Below are positions 1 through 8,546 of a stretch of 64,000 bases of DNA, piece by piece (positions within the stretch are counted from its first letter, which is position 1; every line of letters begins with the position of its first letter). The position numbers were made by a program, and so were the translations under genes. The notes beneath the pieces were generated by a model. That model saw only the letters and a list, made by a program, of their open reading frames with translations. It did no database searches and had not been told where the DNA came from. Source of the stretch: Sandaracinobacteroides hominis (lineage in GTDB: Bacteria > Pseudomonadota > Alphaproteobacteria > Sphingomonadales > Sphingomonadaceae); contig NZ_JADCUC010000001.1 in NCBI RefSeq assembly GCF_016464365.1, positions 372,001-436,000 on the forward strand. The letters run 5' to 3'.

Positions 1-551
1 GCATACATGGCGGCGACAGTGGCCGGATCGCGGGAGAAATCATCGAACTTGAGCTTCAGCACATGGGCGTGCGGGGTTACCCGGCTGAGGCCCTTCAGCA
101 GGGTGAGGGCGAAATCCGGGGCATAGACCCGGAAGGCGAAGCTTTCGCAGATCAGGCCGGCGAGCTCTGCCTGATGATCGAGGGTGTAGGTGCAGGAGAC
201 GACGCCGCCTGCGCTGTGGCCGAGGAGATAAAGCGGCAACCCCGGATGCTGCGCCTTGGCGTGGCGGATGAGGGTGTCGAGATCGGCGACATAGTCTTCG
301 ATCGATTCCACATAGAAGCGTTCGCCGTCTGACTTGCCGCGGCCGCGCAGATCTAGGGCGTGGACCGCGAAGCCGGCCTTTGCAAGTTCGCTGCCGGCCC
401 AGAGATACTGGCCGCTGTGGGAATTGACGCCGTGGCAGATGGCGACGACAGCGCGCAGAGCGCCGGGGGGCTGCCAGCGGCGGGTGAAGAGCTTGCCGGC
501 AGGGCCTTCGAGCCAGGCTTCCTGCGCTGGGATCGGTTGCTCGTCTGCCAT
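1..551 (-). CDS. alpha/beta hydrolase, S33/monoacylglycerol-lipase-like (partial)
   Basis: The 3' part of the gene lies beyond the left edge; the visible 183 residues are the N-terminal part. The protein starts MADEQPIPAQEAWLEGPAG and has an early oxyanion-type segment AICHGVNSHSGQY, the DLRGRGKSDGER turn typical of Hydrolase_4 (serine aminopeptidase S33) proteins, and the nucleophile elbow GHSAGG near residue 111. This family hydrolyses esters such as monoacylglycerols or lysophospholipids; the substrate cannot be read from sequence. No signal peptide is seen, so it is probably cytoplasmic. The start is the ATG whose complement lies at 549-551. The Asp and His of the triad would lie off the window. 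Confidence 0.8.
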   Translation of the reverse strand, partial: MADEQPIPAQEAWLEGPAGKLFTRRWQPPGALRAVVAICHGVNSHSGQYLWAGSELAKAGFAVHALDLRGRGKSDGERFYVESIEDYVADLDTLIRHAKAQHPGLPLYLLGHSAGGVVSCTYTLDHQAELAGLICESFAFRVYAPDFALTLLKGLSRVTPHAHVLKLKFDDFSRDPATVAAMY

Positions 552-637
552 GGACCTGCCCCTCCTTGCCTGCGGTCGCGGAAGATGCCGTGAAGATGCC
601 GGCCGGGCAAGCGACGGCTCGTCGCGGCGGCGGGCGG

Positions 638-1897
638 CTATTCGTGGTATTCGGCGGCCGAGGGGATGCGGCCGAAAGCGATGCGGGTGCCGATGCGGCC
701 GGCGCGGCCAGCGGGTACGGGGCCCAGGGATACGGCGTTGCGGCCGTACTTCGCGTTGATAGAGTCCATGGCGCGGGCGATCTGCAGGGTGGGGCGGGTG
801 GAACGCTCGAACAGGCTGAGCTGGGTGCCGGCTGCGGGGCGGATGTCGTCGAGGCTTACGCCGATGAGGCGCAGGCGTTCGGGGTAGGGTTTGGCGGCGC
901 CGATTTCGCGCGTGAGGCGGGGCCAGAGCTGGTTCAGCGCCTCGAGCAGGGGGAAGCTGTCGTCGGTGGGGGCGATCTTGAGGGTGCTGTGCCAGCCGCG
1001 TTTCGATTCGAAGCGGGCGTGCAGCGTAAGGTGGGTGGTGACGCATTCGGCGCGGCGCAGGCGGCTCGCGGCCTTCATCAGCAGGCGGCGGGCGGTGAGG
1101 CGGGCAGTTTCAATGTCGCGCAATTGCGGGGCGAGGACGTGGCTGTGGCCGATGGAGCGGCTTTGCTGGGGCCGTTCGGGCATGTCTTCGCCGTGGAGGG
1201 CGTGCCAGAGGCGGGAGCCGACGACGGAGCCCCAGGCGCTGCCGGCCTGGTTCGGATCCTGGGCGAGGAGCTGGGCCATGCTGTGGATGCCGCGGGCGTT
1301 GAGGCGGGCCTCCATCTTCGCGCCGATGCCTGGGATGTCGCGCAGGGGGAGGGGGATGAGGGCCTGCGGCAAGTCGTGCGACTGCAGCACGGTGAGGCCG
1401 TCGGGCTTTTGCATGTCGGCGGCCATCTTTGCCAGCAGGCGGGAGGGGGCGATGCCGACCGAGGAGGTGAGGCAATCGCCGACGTTGCGGCGGATGCCGG
1501 CCTTGATGCGGCGGGCGAGGGCGATGGCCCGTTCGGGGCTGTTTTCATTGTCCAGCAGGCGGCAGGCGACTTCGTCGATGGAGCAGACGTGGGTGACTGG
1601 GATGTGGCGCCAGACTTCGGCGATGATCTGATCGTGGAAGGTGCCGTAGCGGCTGTGGTCGCCGCCGGCGAAGATCAGCTGGGGGCAGCGTTTTTTCGCT
1701 TCGCCGACGCGCATGCCGGTGTGGATGCCGAAGGCCTTTGCCTCGTAGCTGGCGGCGATGATGGTGCCGCTGGCTATGCCGCCGGGGCCGACAGCGATGG
1801 GTTTTCCGCGCAGTTCCGGGTTCAGCTGCTGCTCGACGCTGGCGAAATAGCTGTTGAGATCGAGGTAGAGCCAGCGGAGGGGACGTTGCGGCGGCAT
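638..1897 (-). CDS. Y-family DNA polymerase (DinB/UmuC-like)
   Basis: A 419-residue translesion-type polymerase. The palm begins YLDLNSYFASVEQ with the first catalytic Asp at residue 13, followed by the fingers segment AASYEAKAFGIHTGMR that binds the incoming nucleotide, and the second catalytic pair in CSIDEVA (D108, E109). A helix-hairpin-helix thumb (DIPGIGAKMEARL, about residue 190) and a little-finger domain follow. LSLFE at about residue 370 resembles a beta-clamp-binding peptide. Family knowledge: these enzymes copy past damaged bases with low fidelity. It is divergent from the yhhQ-like gene. It could be labelled DinB, UmuC or ImuB-like; no imuA or dnaE2 lies beside it, so no symbol is given. 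Confidence 0.85.
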   Translation of the reverse strand: MPPQRPLRWLYLDLNSYFASVEQQLNPELRGKPIAVGPGGIASGTIIAASYEAKAFGIHTGMRVGEAKKRCPQLIFAGGDHSRYGTFHDQIIAEVWRHIPVTHVCSIDEVACRLLDNENSPERAIALARRIKAGIRRNVGDCLTSSVGIAPSRLLAKMAADMQKPDGLTVLQSHDLPQALIPLPLRDIPGIGAKMEARLNARGIHSMAQLLAQDPNQAGSAWGSVVGSRLWHALHGEDMPERPQQSRSIGHSHVLAPQLRDIETARLTARRLLMKAASRLRRAECVTTHLTLHARFESKRGWHSTLKIAPTDDSFPLLEALNQLWPRLTREIGAAKPYPERLRLIGVSLDDIRPAAGTQLSLFERSTRPTLQIARAMDSINAKYGRNAVSLGPVPAGRAGRIGTRIAFGRIPSAAEYHE

Positions 1898-1988
1898 GTG
1901 TGGAACATAGCAGGAACAGTTGCGCCGGGGAAGCTTGTCCTGCGGAAAGCGGGCTGCAATGGTGGGAGCGGCTAATTCGGGAGCGGCT

Positions 1989-2757
1989 ATGACGGTGCGG
2001 AAGCTGGACGGGCTGGATGTGGTGACGGACGAAGGCGTCCGCCCGGTGGAAGCCGGCGAGATTCTGGGCAGGCGGCTGAAATACTATGATTATTGCATGG
2101 CGGCGTTTGCCGTCATCCTGATCTGCTCGAACCTGATCGGTGCCGGGAAGGTGGCGACGGTTTCGCTGCCGCTGGTGGGGGCGGTGACGTTTGGCGCAGG
2201 CATCCTGTTCTTCCCGCTGGGCTATGTGCTGGGGGACGTGCTTACCGAGGTCTATGGCTATGCCCGTGCGCGGCGTGTGGTGTGGGTGGGCTTTGTCGCC
2301 AGCCTGTTTGCCGGCGGCATGGCGGCGGTGGTGGTGGCGATGCCGCCGGCCGCCGACTGGACCGGGCAGGAGGCGCTGGCGACGGTGATGGGGCAGGTAC
2401 CGCGTATCCTGGCGGCCTCTGTGCTGGCCTTTTGGGCGGGCGAGTTTGCCAATGCCTTTGTGCTGGCGCGGATGAAGCTGCTGACGGGCGGGCGCATGCT
2501 GTGGACGCGGACGATCGGCTCGACGGCGGTAGGGCAGGGGGTGGACAGCCTGATCTTCTATCCGCTGGCGTTCCTTGGGGGTGTGGGAAACCAAGCTGGT
2601 GCTGACGGTGATGGTGACCAACTATCTGCTGAAGGTGGGCTGGGAAGTGGTGCTGACGCCGGTGACCTACGCAGTGGTGGGGGCGATGAAGCGTGGCGAA
2701 GGTCTGGACGTGTTCGACGTGGAGACGGACTTTACGCCGTTCAAGACGAAAATCTGA
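1989..2757 (+). pseudogene. yhhQ: YhhQ-family queuosine-precursor transporter, frameshifted
   Basis: The first frame gives a multi-pass membrane protein of the VUT/YhhQ family (MTVRKLDGLDVV..., then AFAVILICSNLIGAGKVATV and FFPLGYVLGDVLTEVYGYAR) as far as FYPLAFLGG. At a run of five G at 2577-2581 the reading frame is lost. The +1-shifted frame resumes the family's C-terminus at once (VWETKLVLTVMVTNYLLKVG) and stops at 2757. Removing one G would restore an intact protein of about 255 residues. The family imports preQ0/preQ1 for queuosine synthesis. Either one base is wrong in the assembly, or the gene is broken, or the run is slippery. An ATG at 1959 is an alternative start. Confidence 0.85.
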
Positions 2758-2762
2758 CGCTC

Positions 2763-2784
2763 ATAGTTAAATCCTATTAACTAT
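2763..2784. repeat. perfect AT-rich inverted repeat after yhhQ
   Basis: ATAGTTAA (2763-2770) and TTAACTAT (2777-2784) are exact reverse complements around a six-base loop, starting six bases after the yhhQ stop. There is no following T run, so it is a poor intrinsic terminator; it could be an RNA 3' hairpin or a protein site in the promoter region of the exported protein at 2947. Confidence 0.5.
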
Positions 2785-2946
2785 AGCGTGGAGCTTATCG
2801 TAAATCTTTGTAGATTTCCGTTTTATTGTTGATTGATGTTTGGAAACCGCCCCCGGCTATGGCACTTGTTGCGCACGGGGGCGGGGTTATTTGCGTATCT
2901 TTGAACCCGACATGGTTGAACAGACACTGGACGGGAGATCGAGGAT

Positions 2947-3459
2947 ATGAAGGCGAAGTTTCTTTTGGCGGCTGCGGCCGTTCTGGCGGCGCATAGCGCG
3001 GATGCCGCCAGCTATGTGTATGTCGGCAGCTGGGCGGTGGACGACGGCCCGCACTGGGGTGTGGTGCCCGCCGCCTATACCGGGCAGGAAGCCGCGGCTC
3101 TGCTGTTCGGTGGCTCCGCATCGGACTATGCCATTTCGACGCTGGGCAGCGCCGTTGGCGACATCGACTTCCTTTCCTGGGTGAGCACCTGGGGGGGCGC
3201 TTGCGCGAACAATGTATTTCCCTGCGGCACCAAGGTTGCGCAGGGCAGCGTCATCAGCACGGGCGGGCTCTATGCATCGGTCGGCGACCAGTCGGCCTAT
3301 GTGAAGGACTGGGCCGTAGGGGCAGAATACGCCAATTATGCGTTCCGCGTGAGCGATATGGGCGGCGTACCGGAAGCTGCGACCTGGGCAATGATGATCG
3401 CCGGCTTCGGCATGGTCGGCTTTGCGATGCGTCGCCGGGCGACTGCTGCACTGGCCTGA
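2947..3459 (+). CDS. PEPxxWA-type exported protein
   Basis: A 170-residue protein with a cleavable signal peptide (MKAKFLLAAAAVLAAHSADA|ASYVYVG) and a C-terminal sorting tail: VPEAATWAMM, a hydrophobic stretch IAGFGMVGFAM, then RRRATAALA. This matches the sphingomonad PEPxxWA-CTERM pattern, in which an exosortase is expected to remove the tail at or beyond the outer face of the cell. The body (VDDGPHWGVVPAAYTGQEAA, two cysteines near residues 88 and 95) has no function I recognise. An SD-like GGGAG/GAGG lies just before the ATG. No exosortase is encoded in the window. Confidence 0.8.
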   Translation: MKAKFLLAAAAVLAAHSADAASYVYVGSWAVDDGPHWGVVPAAYTGQEAAALLFGGSASDYAISTLGSAVGDIDFLSWVSTWGGACANNVFPCGTKVAQGSVISTGGLYASVGDQSAYVKDWAVGAEYANYAFRVSDMGGVPEAATWAMMIAGFGMVGFAMRRRATAALA

Positions 3460-3478
3460 GCCACTGCCGGGCGAACTG

Positions 3479-3514
3479 GAAAGGGCGCCGTTCCGGAAGG
3501 AATGACGCCCTTTC
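3479..3514. terminator. bidirectional hairpin between convergent genes
   Basis: GAAAGGGCG (3479-3487) pairs perfectly with CGCCCTTTC (3506-3514); the 18-base interior can also fold through TTCC/GGAA. It lies between the convergent PEP-type gene (stop 3459) and rnk (stop 3530). The AAA/TTT ends make it usable in both directions. Confidence 0.6.
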
Positions 3515-3529
3515 TGCATCCGGAGAAGA

Positions 3530-3943
3530 TCAGGCCGCTGCCGGCGCTGCTGCTTCTGTCACGCTGACGATGCGCAGGCTGCGCTTGTTGTTTTCGCGAT
3601 CCGGCCAGAGGATCGACTGGCCGGCTGAAAGGCCGATGAGCCCGGCGCCGATCGGCGTCAGGATGGAGATGCGGCCTTCGTCGATGTTCGCCTCGGGCGG
3701 ATAGACGAGCTGGACCGTGCGGCTGGTGCCGCTGGCTTCGTCGACGAACTCGACCCTGGAATGCATGGCGACGGTCGCGGCCGGCAGCTTGCCGGCGCGA
3801 TGGACTTTGGCACGCTCGATTTCCGCCAGCAGCAGCTCGGCGACTTCGGGTTGCCGCGATTGCAGGCCCAGGGCGAGATTGTAGAGCTTGTCTGCTTCGT
3901 CTTCGAGCAAGTGGATGGGCGGGCGGGCCGCTTTGCGGGACAT
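3530..3943 (-). CDS. rnk: Rnk-type GreA/GreB-family regulator of nucleoside diphosphate kinase
   Basis: A 137-residue protein with an N-terminal helical region (PPIHLLEDEADKLYNLALGL, about 8-45) and a C-terminal GreA/GreB FKBP-like domain (VEFVDEASGTSRTVQLVYPP, then ISILTPIGAGLIGLSAGQSI). Both halves fit Rnk, which binds RNA polymerase near the secondary channel but lacks the long Gre coiled coil. In gamma-proteobacteria Rnk influences nucleoside diphosphate kinase and alginate levels; its role here is inferred only. It stands alone on the minus strand, with a shared terminator downstream. Confidence 0.85.
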   Translation of the reverse strand: MSRKAARPPIHLLEDEADKLYNLALGLQSRQPEVAELLLAEIERAKVHRAGKLPAATVAMHSRVEFVDEASGTSRTVQLVYPPEANIDEGRISILTPIGAGLIGLSAGQSILWPDRENNKRSLRIVSVTEAAAPAAA

Positions 3944-4235
3944 GTGGATTGCTTTCGTGTGACGGGTGCGCGGCAGGCGCTTTGCCCGGATTCAGTTTTT
4001 GGATGGAGCGCCCCCGGACTCGGGCGGCGGGCGCGATGAAGTCCGGGGCTAGTTGCCCGTGAGCAGTTGGCCCGCGTGATGGCGAGCCTGGCGCAGGAGG
4101 ATCATCGACTTCATGGGTGATATGTGGAGTTGGGGCGTGCGGTTGTCAAATCCCGGGGGGATCTGACTCGATCGTTCGACGTTGATGCGAGCTCAGGCGG
4201 GGCAAGTCCGGGGCGACGGGGCCTGAGGTGTGAAA

Positions 4236-4901
4236 TCAGGCGAGGACGGTGAGCAGGCCTTCGAACAGGCGGCGGCCGTCGGTGCAGCCGTGCGCTGGTT
4301 CGACCACGCGCTCCGGGTGGGGCATCATGCCCAGCACATTGCCCTTTTCATTGAGGATGCCGGCTATGTCGCGGGCGGAGCCGTTCACCTGCTCGCCGTA
4401 GCGGAAGGCGACCTGGCCCTGTTGTTCGAGGCGGTCGAGCGTATCCGCATCGGCCTGGAAGTTGCCGTCGTGGTGGGCGACCGGGACGGTGATGCTCTCG
4501 CCGGGCTGATAGCCGCGGGTAAAGGCAGTGTTGGTGGTGACGACCTCCAGCTTGACGTCGCGGCAGACGAAATCGAGGCCGGCGTTGCGCATCAGCGCGC
4601 CGGGCAGCAGGCCTGCCTCTGTCAGAACCTGAAAGCCGTTGCAGATGCCGAGCACGTTGGTGCCACGGGAAGCTGCAGCGATGACTTCACGCATGACGGG
4701 GGCGCGGGCGGCGATGGCGCCGGAACGGAGATAGTCGCCGTGGCTGAAGCCACCGGGGATGGCGATGAGATCGAGGCCGGTGGGGATTTCCGGATCATCG
4801 TGCCAGAGCGCGTGCGGCTTCTGCCCGGTGACGAGTTCGAGCGCCACCATCAGGTCGCGATCGCAGTTGGAGCCGGGGAAGACGACGACGGCGGTTTTCA
4901 T
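4236..4901 (-). CDS. purQ: phosphoribosylformylglycinamidine synthase subunit PurQ
   Basis: The glutaminase subunit of the three-part FGAM synthase (PurL-PurQ-PurS); it releases ammonia from glutamine for the fourth step of purine synthesis. At 221 residues it has the usual length. The class I amidotransferase triad is visible: C87 in [10 protein letters not shown], then H195 and E197 in [10 protein letters not shown]. The N-terminus is the family's [16 protein letters not shown]. It lies 10 bases downstream of purS on the same strand and is surely cotranscribed with it. purL does not follow in this window, so the synthase subunit must be encoded elsewhere. Confidence 0.97.
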   Translation of the reverse strand: MKTAVVVFPGSNCDRDLMVALELVTGQKPHALWHDDPEIPTGLDLIAIPGGFSHGDYLRSGAIAARAPVMREVIAAASRGTNVLGICNGFQVLTEAGLLPGALMRNAGLDFVCRDVKLEVVTTNTAFTRGYQPGESITVPVAHHDGNFQADADTLDRLEQQGQVAFRYGEQVNGSARDIAGILNEKGNVLGMMPHPERVVEPAHGCTDGRRLFEGLLTVLA

Positions 4902-4911
4902 GGGGCTATCC

Positions 4912-5142
4912 TCAGGCCAGCTCGACCTTGAAATTCTCGATCACGGTGTTGGCGAGCAGCTTGCGCGCCATTTCGGCCACCTGTTCCTCGCTGGTGCCGG
5001 GGGCGACATCGAGCTCGATAACCTTGCCGACGCGGACTTCCTCTACTCCGGAAAAGCCGAGGCCTTCGAGGGCGTGGTGGATGGCACGGCCCTGCGGATC
5101 GAGGACGCCGGGCTTGAGCGAAACGGTGACTCTGGCTTTCAT
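4912..5142 (-). CDS. purS: phosphoribosylformylglycinamidine synthase subunit PurS
   Basis: A 76-residue protein with the PurS ferredoxin-like fold signature: [20 protein letters not shown], then [17 protein letters not shown] and a C-terminal [18 protein letters not shown]. PurS bridges PurL and PurQ in the multi-subunit FGAM synthase. The ATG at 5142 is chosen because longer upstream reading has no family similarity and would run into the remnant region. purQ follows after 10 bases. In related bacteria purC usually sits directly upstream of purS; here about 1.3 kb of other DNA separates them. Confidence 0.95.
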   Translation of the reverse strand: MKARVTVSLKPGVLDPQGRAIHHALEGLGFSGVEEVRVGKVIELDVAPGTSEEQVAEMARKLLANTVIENFKVELA

Positions 5143-5186
5143 GTGCGGGCCTATGCGCTGCAGGGCAAAAAAAGGGAAGAGGCAGG

Positions 5187-5303
5187 GTGTATCGACAGCG
5201 ACGGCGCGCGATCGAGCTGCTTGGTGTCCGTCCCTATCGGGCGGACGATCTTTGGGCGGATCAACTGGCCGGCTTTGCCCGCCATGTGGAGGCGCGACGA
5301 TGA
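5187..5303 (+). pseudogene. remnant of an ArsR-type regulator C-terminus
   Basis: An open stretch of 38 codons ends VRPYRADDLWADQLAGFARHVEARR and stops in a TGA that overlaps the ATG of the next remnant (ATGA). This tail resembles the C-terminal helix of ArsR-family repressors, which are very often paired with SRPBCC/AHSA1 genes by exactly this overlap. No DNA-binding domain is present; upstream sequence is the start of purS on the other strand. The call rests on the tail and on the partner gene. Confidence 0.4.
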
Positions 5304-5522
5304 CGGGGTCTGCCGTGATCGTCGCCATTCGGGTGAAGGCGTCTCCGCTGGACGCCTTCGCGGCCTTTACCGACGGCATTGGCCGCTGGTGGCGGTCGCA
5401 TCCGCTGTTTCCGATGCAGGCCGAGCGGATCTGGTTCGAGGGTGGCCGGCTGCGGGCCCTGCTGGAGGGCGGCGGAGCATTGGCGCGCGCTGTTGCGCGG
5501 GATGGCCGCCGGTGTTGGCTAG
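5300..5522 (+). pseudogene. internally deleted SRPBCC/AHSA1-domain gene
   Basis: The first 55-60 codons read MTGSAVIVAIRVKASPLDAF, AAFTDGIGRWWRSHPLFP and WFEGGRLRALLEGGG, a typical start of an AHSA1 (START-like) domain. The family then needs another 80 or so residues, but within about 10 codons another frame gives EHWRALLRGMAAGVG and a TAG at 5520-5522, which looks like the family's C-terminal helix. The simplest reading is an internal deletion that also shifted the frame. The hydrolase gene of the opposite strand ends 9 bases further on. Not expected to make a working protein. Confidence 0.55.
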
Positions 5523-5531
5523 CCCCTGCCG

Positions 5532-6455
5532 CTATTGTCCGGCGTAGCGCTGGACTGCGGCGAGCGCCTGCGCGAAGGCGGACGTGCCCGGTGCGATCAC
5601 TTCGAAATGGCCGGATACCGGAGCGATCTGGATATCGCCGCGGTCGCCTGCCTTTCGGACGGCCTGGATGTAATCGAAGCCGATGGCCGGATAGGTGACG
5701 GGATCGAAGACGCCGTGCAGCATCACCACGGGGATGCCCGTGGGGAGCAGCAGCTCGGGCGAGGTGTCGGCGAAGCGCGCGTCCCCTTCGCCGGGCGCGA
5801 GCTTTGCAACGGTGTCGGCGCCGCAGATGAGGCCGATTTCCTGTTCCCAGTTCTTCAGCGAGCCGATGCCGCCGACGCCGACGACGGCGCGGGGCCTGAG
5901 CGGCTTTTCGCTGGCGAGCGGGCTGGCAGCGGGCAGCTTGGAGCGGCCGGCGGCCCAGAGTGCGAGATGGGCGCCTGCGGAGTGGCCGAAGACGACGACG
6001 CGGTTGAGGTCGAGCTTGTTGGCCTCTGCATGGTCGCGGAGCAGGTCGATCGCCTTGCCGACATCCTGGTAGGTGCCGGGGTAGCCGCCGCCCTCTTCGT
6101 CGATACCGCGATAGCCGATGGACCAGACGGCATAGCCCTTCTCGACGAAGGCGCCGGCGGCCGGGCGCATGATTTCCGGGCCGGCGATGGCCTTTTGCCA
6201 GCAGCCGCCGTGGATGAGGACGACGACCGGGCGCAGCGCATCGGGATGTTCGGCGTCCGGACGGGGGAGGAACAGCTCCACCTTCTGGCTCGGCGCTTCG
6301 CCGTAGGGGAGGGTTTCCGATGGCGCGGCTGCCGGCAGCGATGTCACGGCGCGGGCCGACATCAGGCGCGGGAGCTCGATCGACTGGGCGGCCAGCGGGG
6401 CCGTGCAGAAGGGGGCCGCGACCAGCGCGGCTGCGGCCATCGGAAGCAACCTCAT
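5532..6455 (-). CDS. secreted alpha/beta hydrolase (esterase, BD-FAE-like)
   Basis: A 307-residue esterase-type hydrolase with a signal peptide ([24 protein letters not shown]). The oxyanion motif HGGCW is at 82-86, the nucleophile elbow GHSAGA has Ser159, and Asp251 (HGVFDP) and His283 (SGHFEV) complete a plausible triad. The layout matches periplasmic carboxylesterases that remove acyl or feruloyl groups; the substrate is unknown. Its ATG overlaps the purC stop as ATGA, so it is translationally coupled to purC, an odd partner for a purine gene. The start was chosen for this overlap and for the signal peptide. Confidence 0.85.
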   Translation of the reverse strand: MRLLPMAAAALVAAPFCTAPLAAQSIELPRLMSARAVTSLPAAAPSETLPYGEAPSQKVELFLPRPDAEHPDALRPVVVLIHGGCWQKAIAGPEIMRPAAGAFVEKGYAVWSIGYRGIDEEGGGYPGTYQDVGKAIDLLRDHAEANKLDLNRVVVFGHSAGAHLALWAAGRSKLPAASPLASEKPLRPRAVVGVGGIGSLKNWEQEIGLICGADTVAKLAPGEGDARFADTSPELLLPTGIPVVMLHGVFDPVTYPAIGFDYIQAVRKAGDRGDIQIAPVSGHFEVIAPGTSAFAQALAAVQRYAGQ

Positions 6456-7234
6456 TGGGTAGTGCGCGCCTTGCGGGCTTCGTCGAGATCGAGGATGGGG
6501 GTGTCCGAGCCTTCGGGGATGAGGCCGAGGCGGCGCGCGACTTCCTGATAGGCCTCTACCTCGCCGCCGAGGTCGCGGCGGAAGCGGTCCTTGTCGAGCT
6601 TTTCGTTGCTCTTCATGTCCCACAGGCGGCAGCCGTCGGGGCTGATTTCGTCGGCCAGGATGACGCGGCTGAAATCATCTTCCCACAGGCGGCCGAATTC
6701 GAGCTTGAAGTCGACGAGGCGGATGCCGATTCCGGCGAACAGGCCGGTGAGGAAATCATTGGTGCGGATCGCCATGTCGACGATGTCGGCGAGCTCGTCC
6801 TGGCCGGCCCAGCCGAAGCAGGCGACATGTTCCTCGGTGATCATCGGATCGCCGAGTGCGTCGTCCTTGTAGTAATATTCGAGGATGGTGCGCGGCAGCG
6901 GAGTGCCTTCCTCGATTCCGAGGCGCTTGGACAGGGAGCCTGCGGCGACATTGCGCACGACCACCTCGATCGGAATAATCTCTACCTGACGAACGAGTTG
7001 CTCGCGCATGTTGAGGCGACGAATGAAGTGCGTGGGGATGCCGATATTGCCGAGCAGCGTAAACAGATGCTCGGAAATGCGGTTGTTGAGGACGCCCTTG
7101 CCCGAGATGGTGCCCTTTTTCTGGGCATTGAAGGCGGTGGCATCGTCCTTGAAATACTGGATCAGCGTGCCGGGTTCGGGGCCCTCGTAGAGGATCTTGG
7201 CCTTGCCCTCGTAGATCTGGCGGCGGCGGGACAT
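6452..7234 (-). CDS. purC: SAICAR synthase PurC
   Basis: Phosphoribosylaminoimidazole-succinocarboxamide synthase, joining aspartate to CAIR with ATP in purine synthesis. At 260 residues it has the normal bacterial length. Family motifs are plain: [15 protein letters not shown] at the N-terminus (ATP-site lysines), [37 protein letters not shown], and the C-terminal [10 protein letters not shown] with [12 protein letters not shown]. The chosen ATG gives the family start [10 protein letters not shown]. The next gene, a hydrolase, overlaps its stop by 4 bases. purS and purQ lie further along the same strand, after an interruption. Confidence 0.97.
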   Translation of the reverse strand: MSRRRQIYEGKAKILYEGPEPGTLIQYFKDDATAFNAQKKGTISGKGVLNNRISEHLFTLLGNIGIPTHFIRRLNMREQLVRQVEIIPIEVVVRNVAAGSLSKRLGIEEGTPLPRTILEYYYKDDALGDPMITEEHVACFGWAGQDELADIVDMAIRTNDFLTGLFAGIGIRLVDFKLEFGRLWEDDFSRVILADEISPDGCRLWDMKSNEKLDKDRFRRDLGGEVEAYQEVARRLGLIPEGSDTPILDLDEARKARTTQ

Positions 7235-7340
7235 GCGTTTCGTTCCTTGGCGTAAGTGAAGTTGGGGCATAGCCGGTTCCGCCATGGACGGCAACGCGAC
7301 TGCACTTTGCCTGAACGCCGTTTGCGCGGTAGGCTGGAAA

Positions 7341-7925
7341 ATGGCTTTTCGACACCTGCTGATGGCGGTTGCCGCCCTGGTTTCCGCCCCTGCGCTGGCG
7401 GCGGATGTGGTGGGAGCATCCTTTGCGCCGATCTGCGGCAAGGCCTTTGCCGGACGAGTGGTGATCAGCGACGCGCTGGACCGCGACATGGCCGGCGAGA
7501 GGTTGGTGATGCAGGTACGCATGTGCGGCGACGGGGACGTGCGGATTCCCTTTCATGTGGGGGCAAATGCGAGCCGGACCTGGATGCTGTCGCGGACCGC
7601 GGCGGGATGGCGGCTGAAGCATCGGCATATGCATGCGGACGGGACGGCGGATGCGCTGACGAATTATGGCGGGGAGGGGATGCCGGTTTCCCTGGCTGAA
7701 GGTGGCTGGCGGATCGAGTTTCCGGCGGATGCGGAATCGAAGGCGATGTTTCTGGCGCAGGATCGGGCGGCCTCGGTGGCGAATGTCTGGGCGATGGAGC
7801 ATCTGCCGGGGAAGCTGTTTGCCTATGAGCTGAAGCGGCCGGGGCGGTTTTTGCGGGTGGAGTTCGATTTGTCGAAGGAGGTGGCGGCTCCGGCGGCGCC
7901 GTGGGGGGTGCCTGTGGAGCCCTGA
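7341..7925 (+). CDS. hypothetical exported protein
   Basis: A 194-residue protein with a good signal peptide ([25 protein letters not shown]) and no family that I recognise. The mature part has two cysteines (PICGKAF and VRMCGDG) that could form a disulfide, and alternating short segments typical of a beta-rich periplasmic protein: [51 protein letters not shown]. The ATG at 7341 was preferred to the one at 7284 because it places the signal peptide at the N-terminus. The gene is divergent from purC and is followed after 13 bases by another unknown gene, probably cotranscribed. Confidence 0.65.
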   Translation: MAFRHLLMAVAALVSAPALAADVVGASFAPICGKAFAGRVVISDALDRDMAGERLVMQVRMCGDGDVRIPFHVGANASRTWMLSRTAAGWRLKHRHMHADGTADALTNYGGEGMPVSLAEGGWRIEFPADAESKAMFLAQDRAASVANVWAMEHLPGKLFAYELKRPGRFLRVEFDLSKEVAAPAAPWGVPVEP

Positions 7926-7938
7926 GGGGAGACGGGTG

Positions 7939-8466
7939 ATGCTGAAGACCAAGCTGGTGAAGCAGACGGACGATGCCAAGGCGAAGGCGGCCTGGACTGC
8001 GGTTCGGCGGGCGGAGGCGGAATTCGGCGCCGTTCTGGAGACGGCGCGGCCGGGCGGCAGTTGGGCGGTCCTGGGGAGCATGCCCGATGGCGACATCGAG
8101 GCGTTGGCGTTCCTTGTGCTGATGCAGGCATCGAAATCGGCGCAGGAGGATCTGAAGGCGATCATGGCCGGGGTGAAGGCCATCAACGCCAGGAAGGCGA
8201 AGCTCAGGGAACTGCTGGGGGAGAAGCAGCAGGAGGGGGCGCGGCTGGATCCGGATGCCTATGCGCGGGCGGTGCTGACGATGCAGGTGGACCTGATGGT
8301 CGACGAGATCCGGCGCGACCTCGATTCGATGTCGGAGATGGGGGAGATGGAGAGTTTGCGGCTGCAGATGGCGATGGACCGGATGTCGAAGATGATGAGC
8401 ACCTTGTCCAACCTGCTGAAGAAGCTGGCGGATACGCAGCAATCGATCGTGCAGAACCTGAAATAG
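7939..8466 (+). CDS. hypothetical helical protein
   Basis: A 175-residue, lysine- and methionine-rich protein without signal peptide or membrane segment. Most of it looks helical, with a heptad-like C-terminus (MESLRLQMAMDRMSKMMS, then LSNLLKKLADTQQSIVQNLK) that may form a coiled coil. I do not recognise the family; filament-forming and secretion-accessory proteins can look similar, but nothing here proves that. GGGGA at 7926-7930 is a good ribosome site for the ATG at 7939; a GTG three bases earlier is possible. It follows the exported unknown by 13 bases, so the two are probably one operon. Confidence 0.6.
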   Translation: MLKTKLVKQTDDAKAKAAWTAVRRAEAEFGAVLETARPGGSWAVLGSMPDGDIEALAFLVLMQASKSAQEDLKAIMAGVKAINARKAKLRELLGEKQQEGARLDPDAYARAVLTMQVDLMVDEIRRDLDSMSEMGEMESLRLQMAMDRMSKMMSTLSNLLKKLADTQQSIVQNLK

Positions 8467-8546
8467 TCAGCCGCAGTAGCCAAGGAAGAGCCAACCAGCT
8501 GAGCAGCCGGCGCAGCTTTGCCATCATCGTGGATTCGCCCGGTTTT

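Noticed and set aside
566-1975. A 469-codon plus-strand frame over the Y-family polymerase
   Set aside because: Gly/Ala/Val-rich shadow of the polymerase gene, with no family features.
4049-4114. A 21-codon minus-strand open frame (MKSMILLRQARHHAGQLLTG) between rnk and purQ
   Set aside because: No ribosome site upstream of its ATG and no supporting evidence; the 292-base gap otherwise shows nothing I can name.
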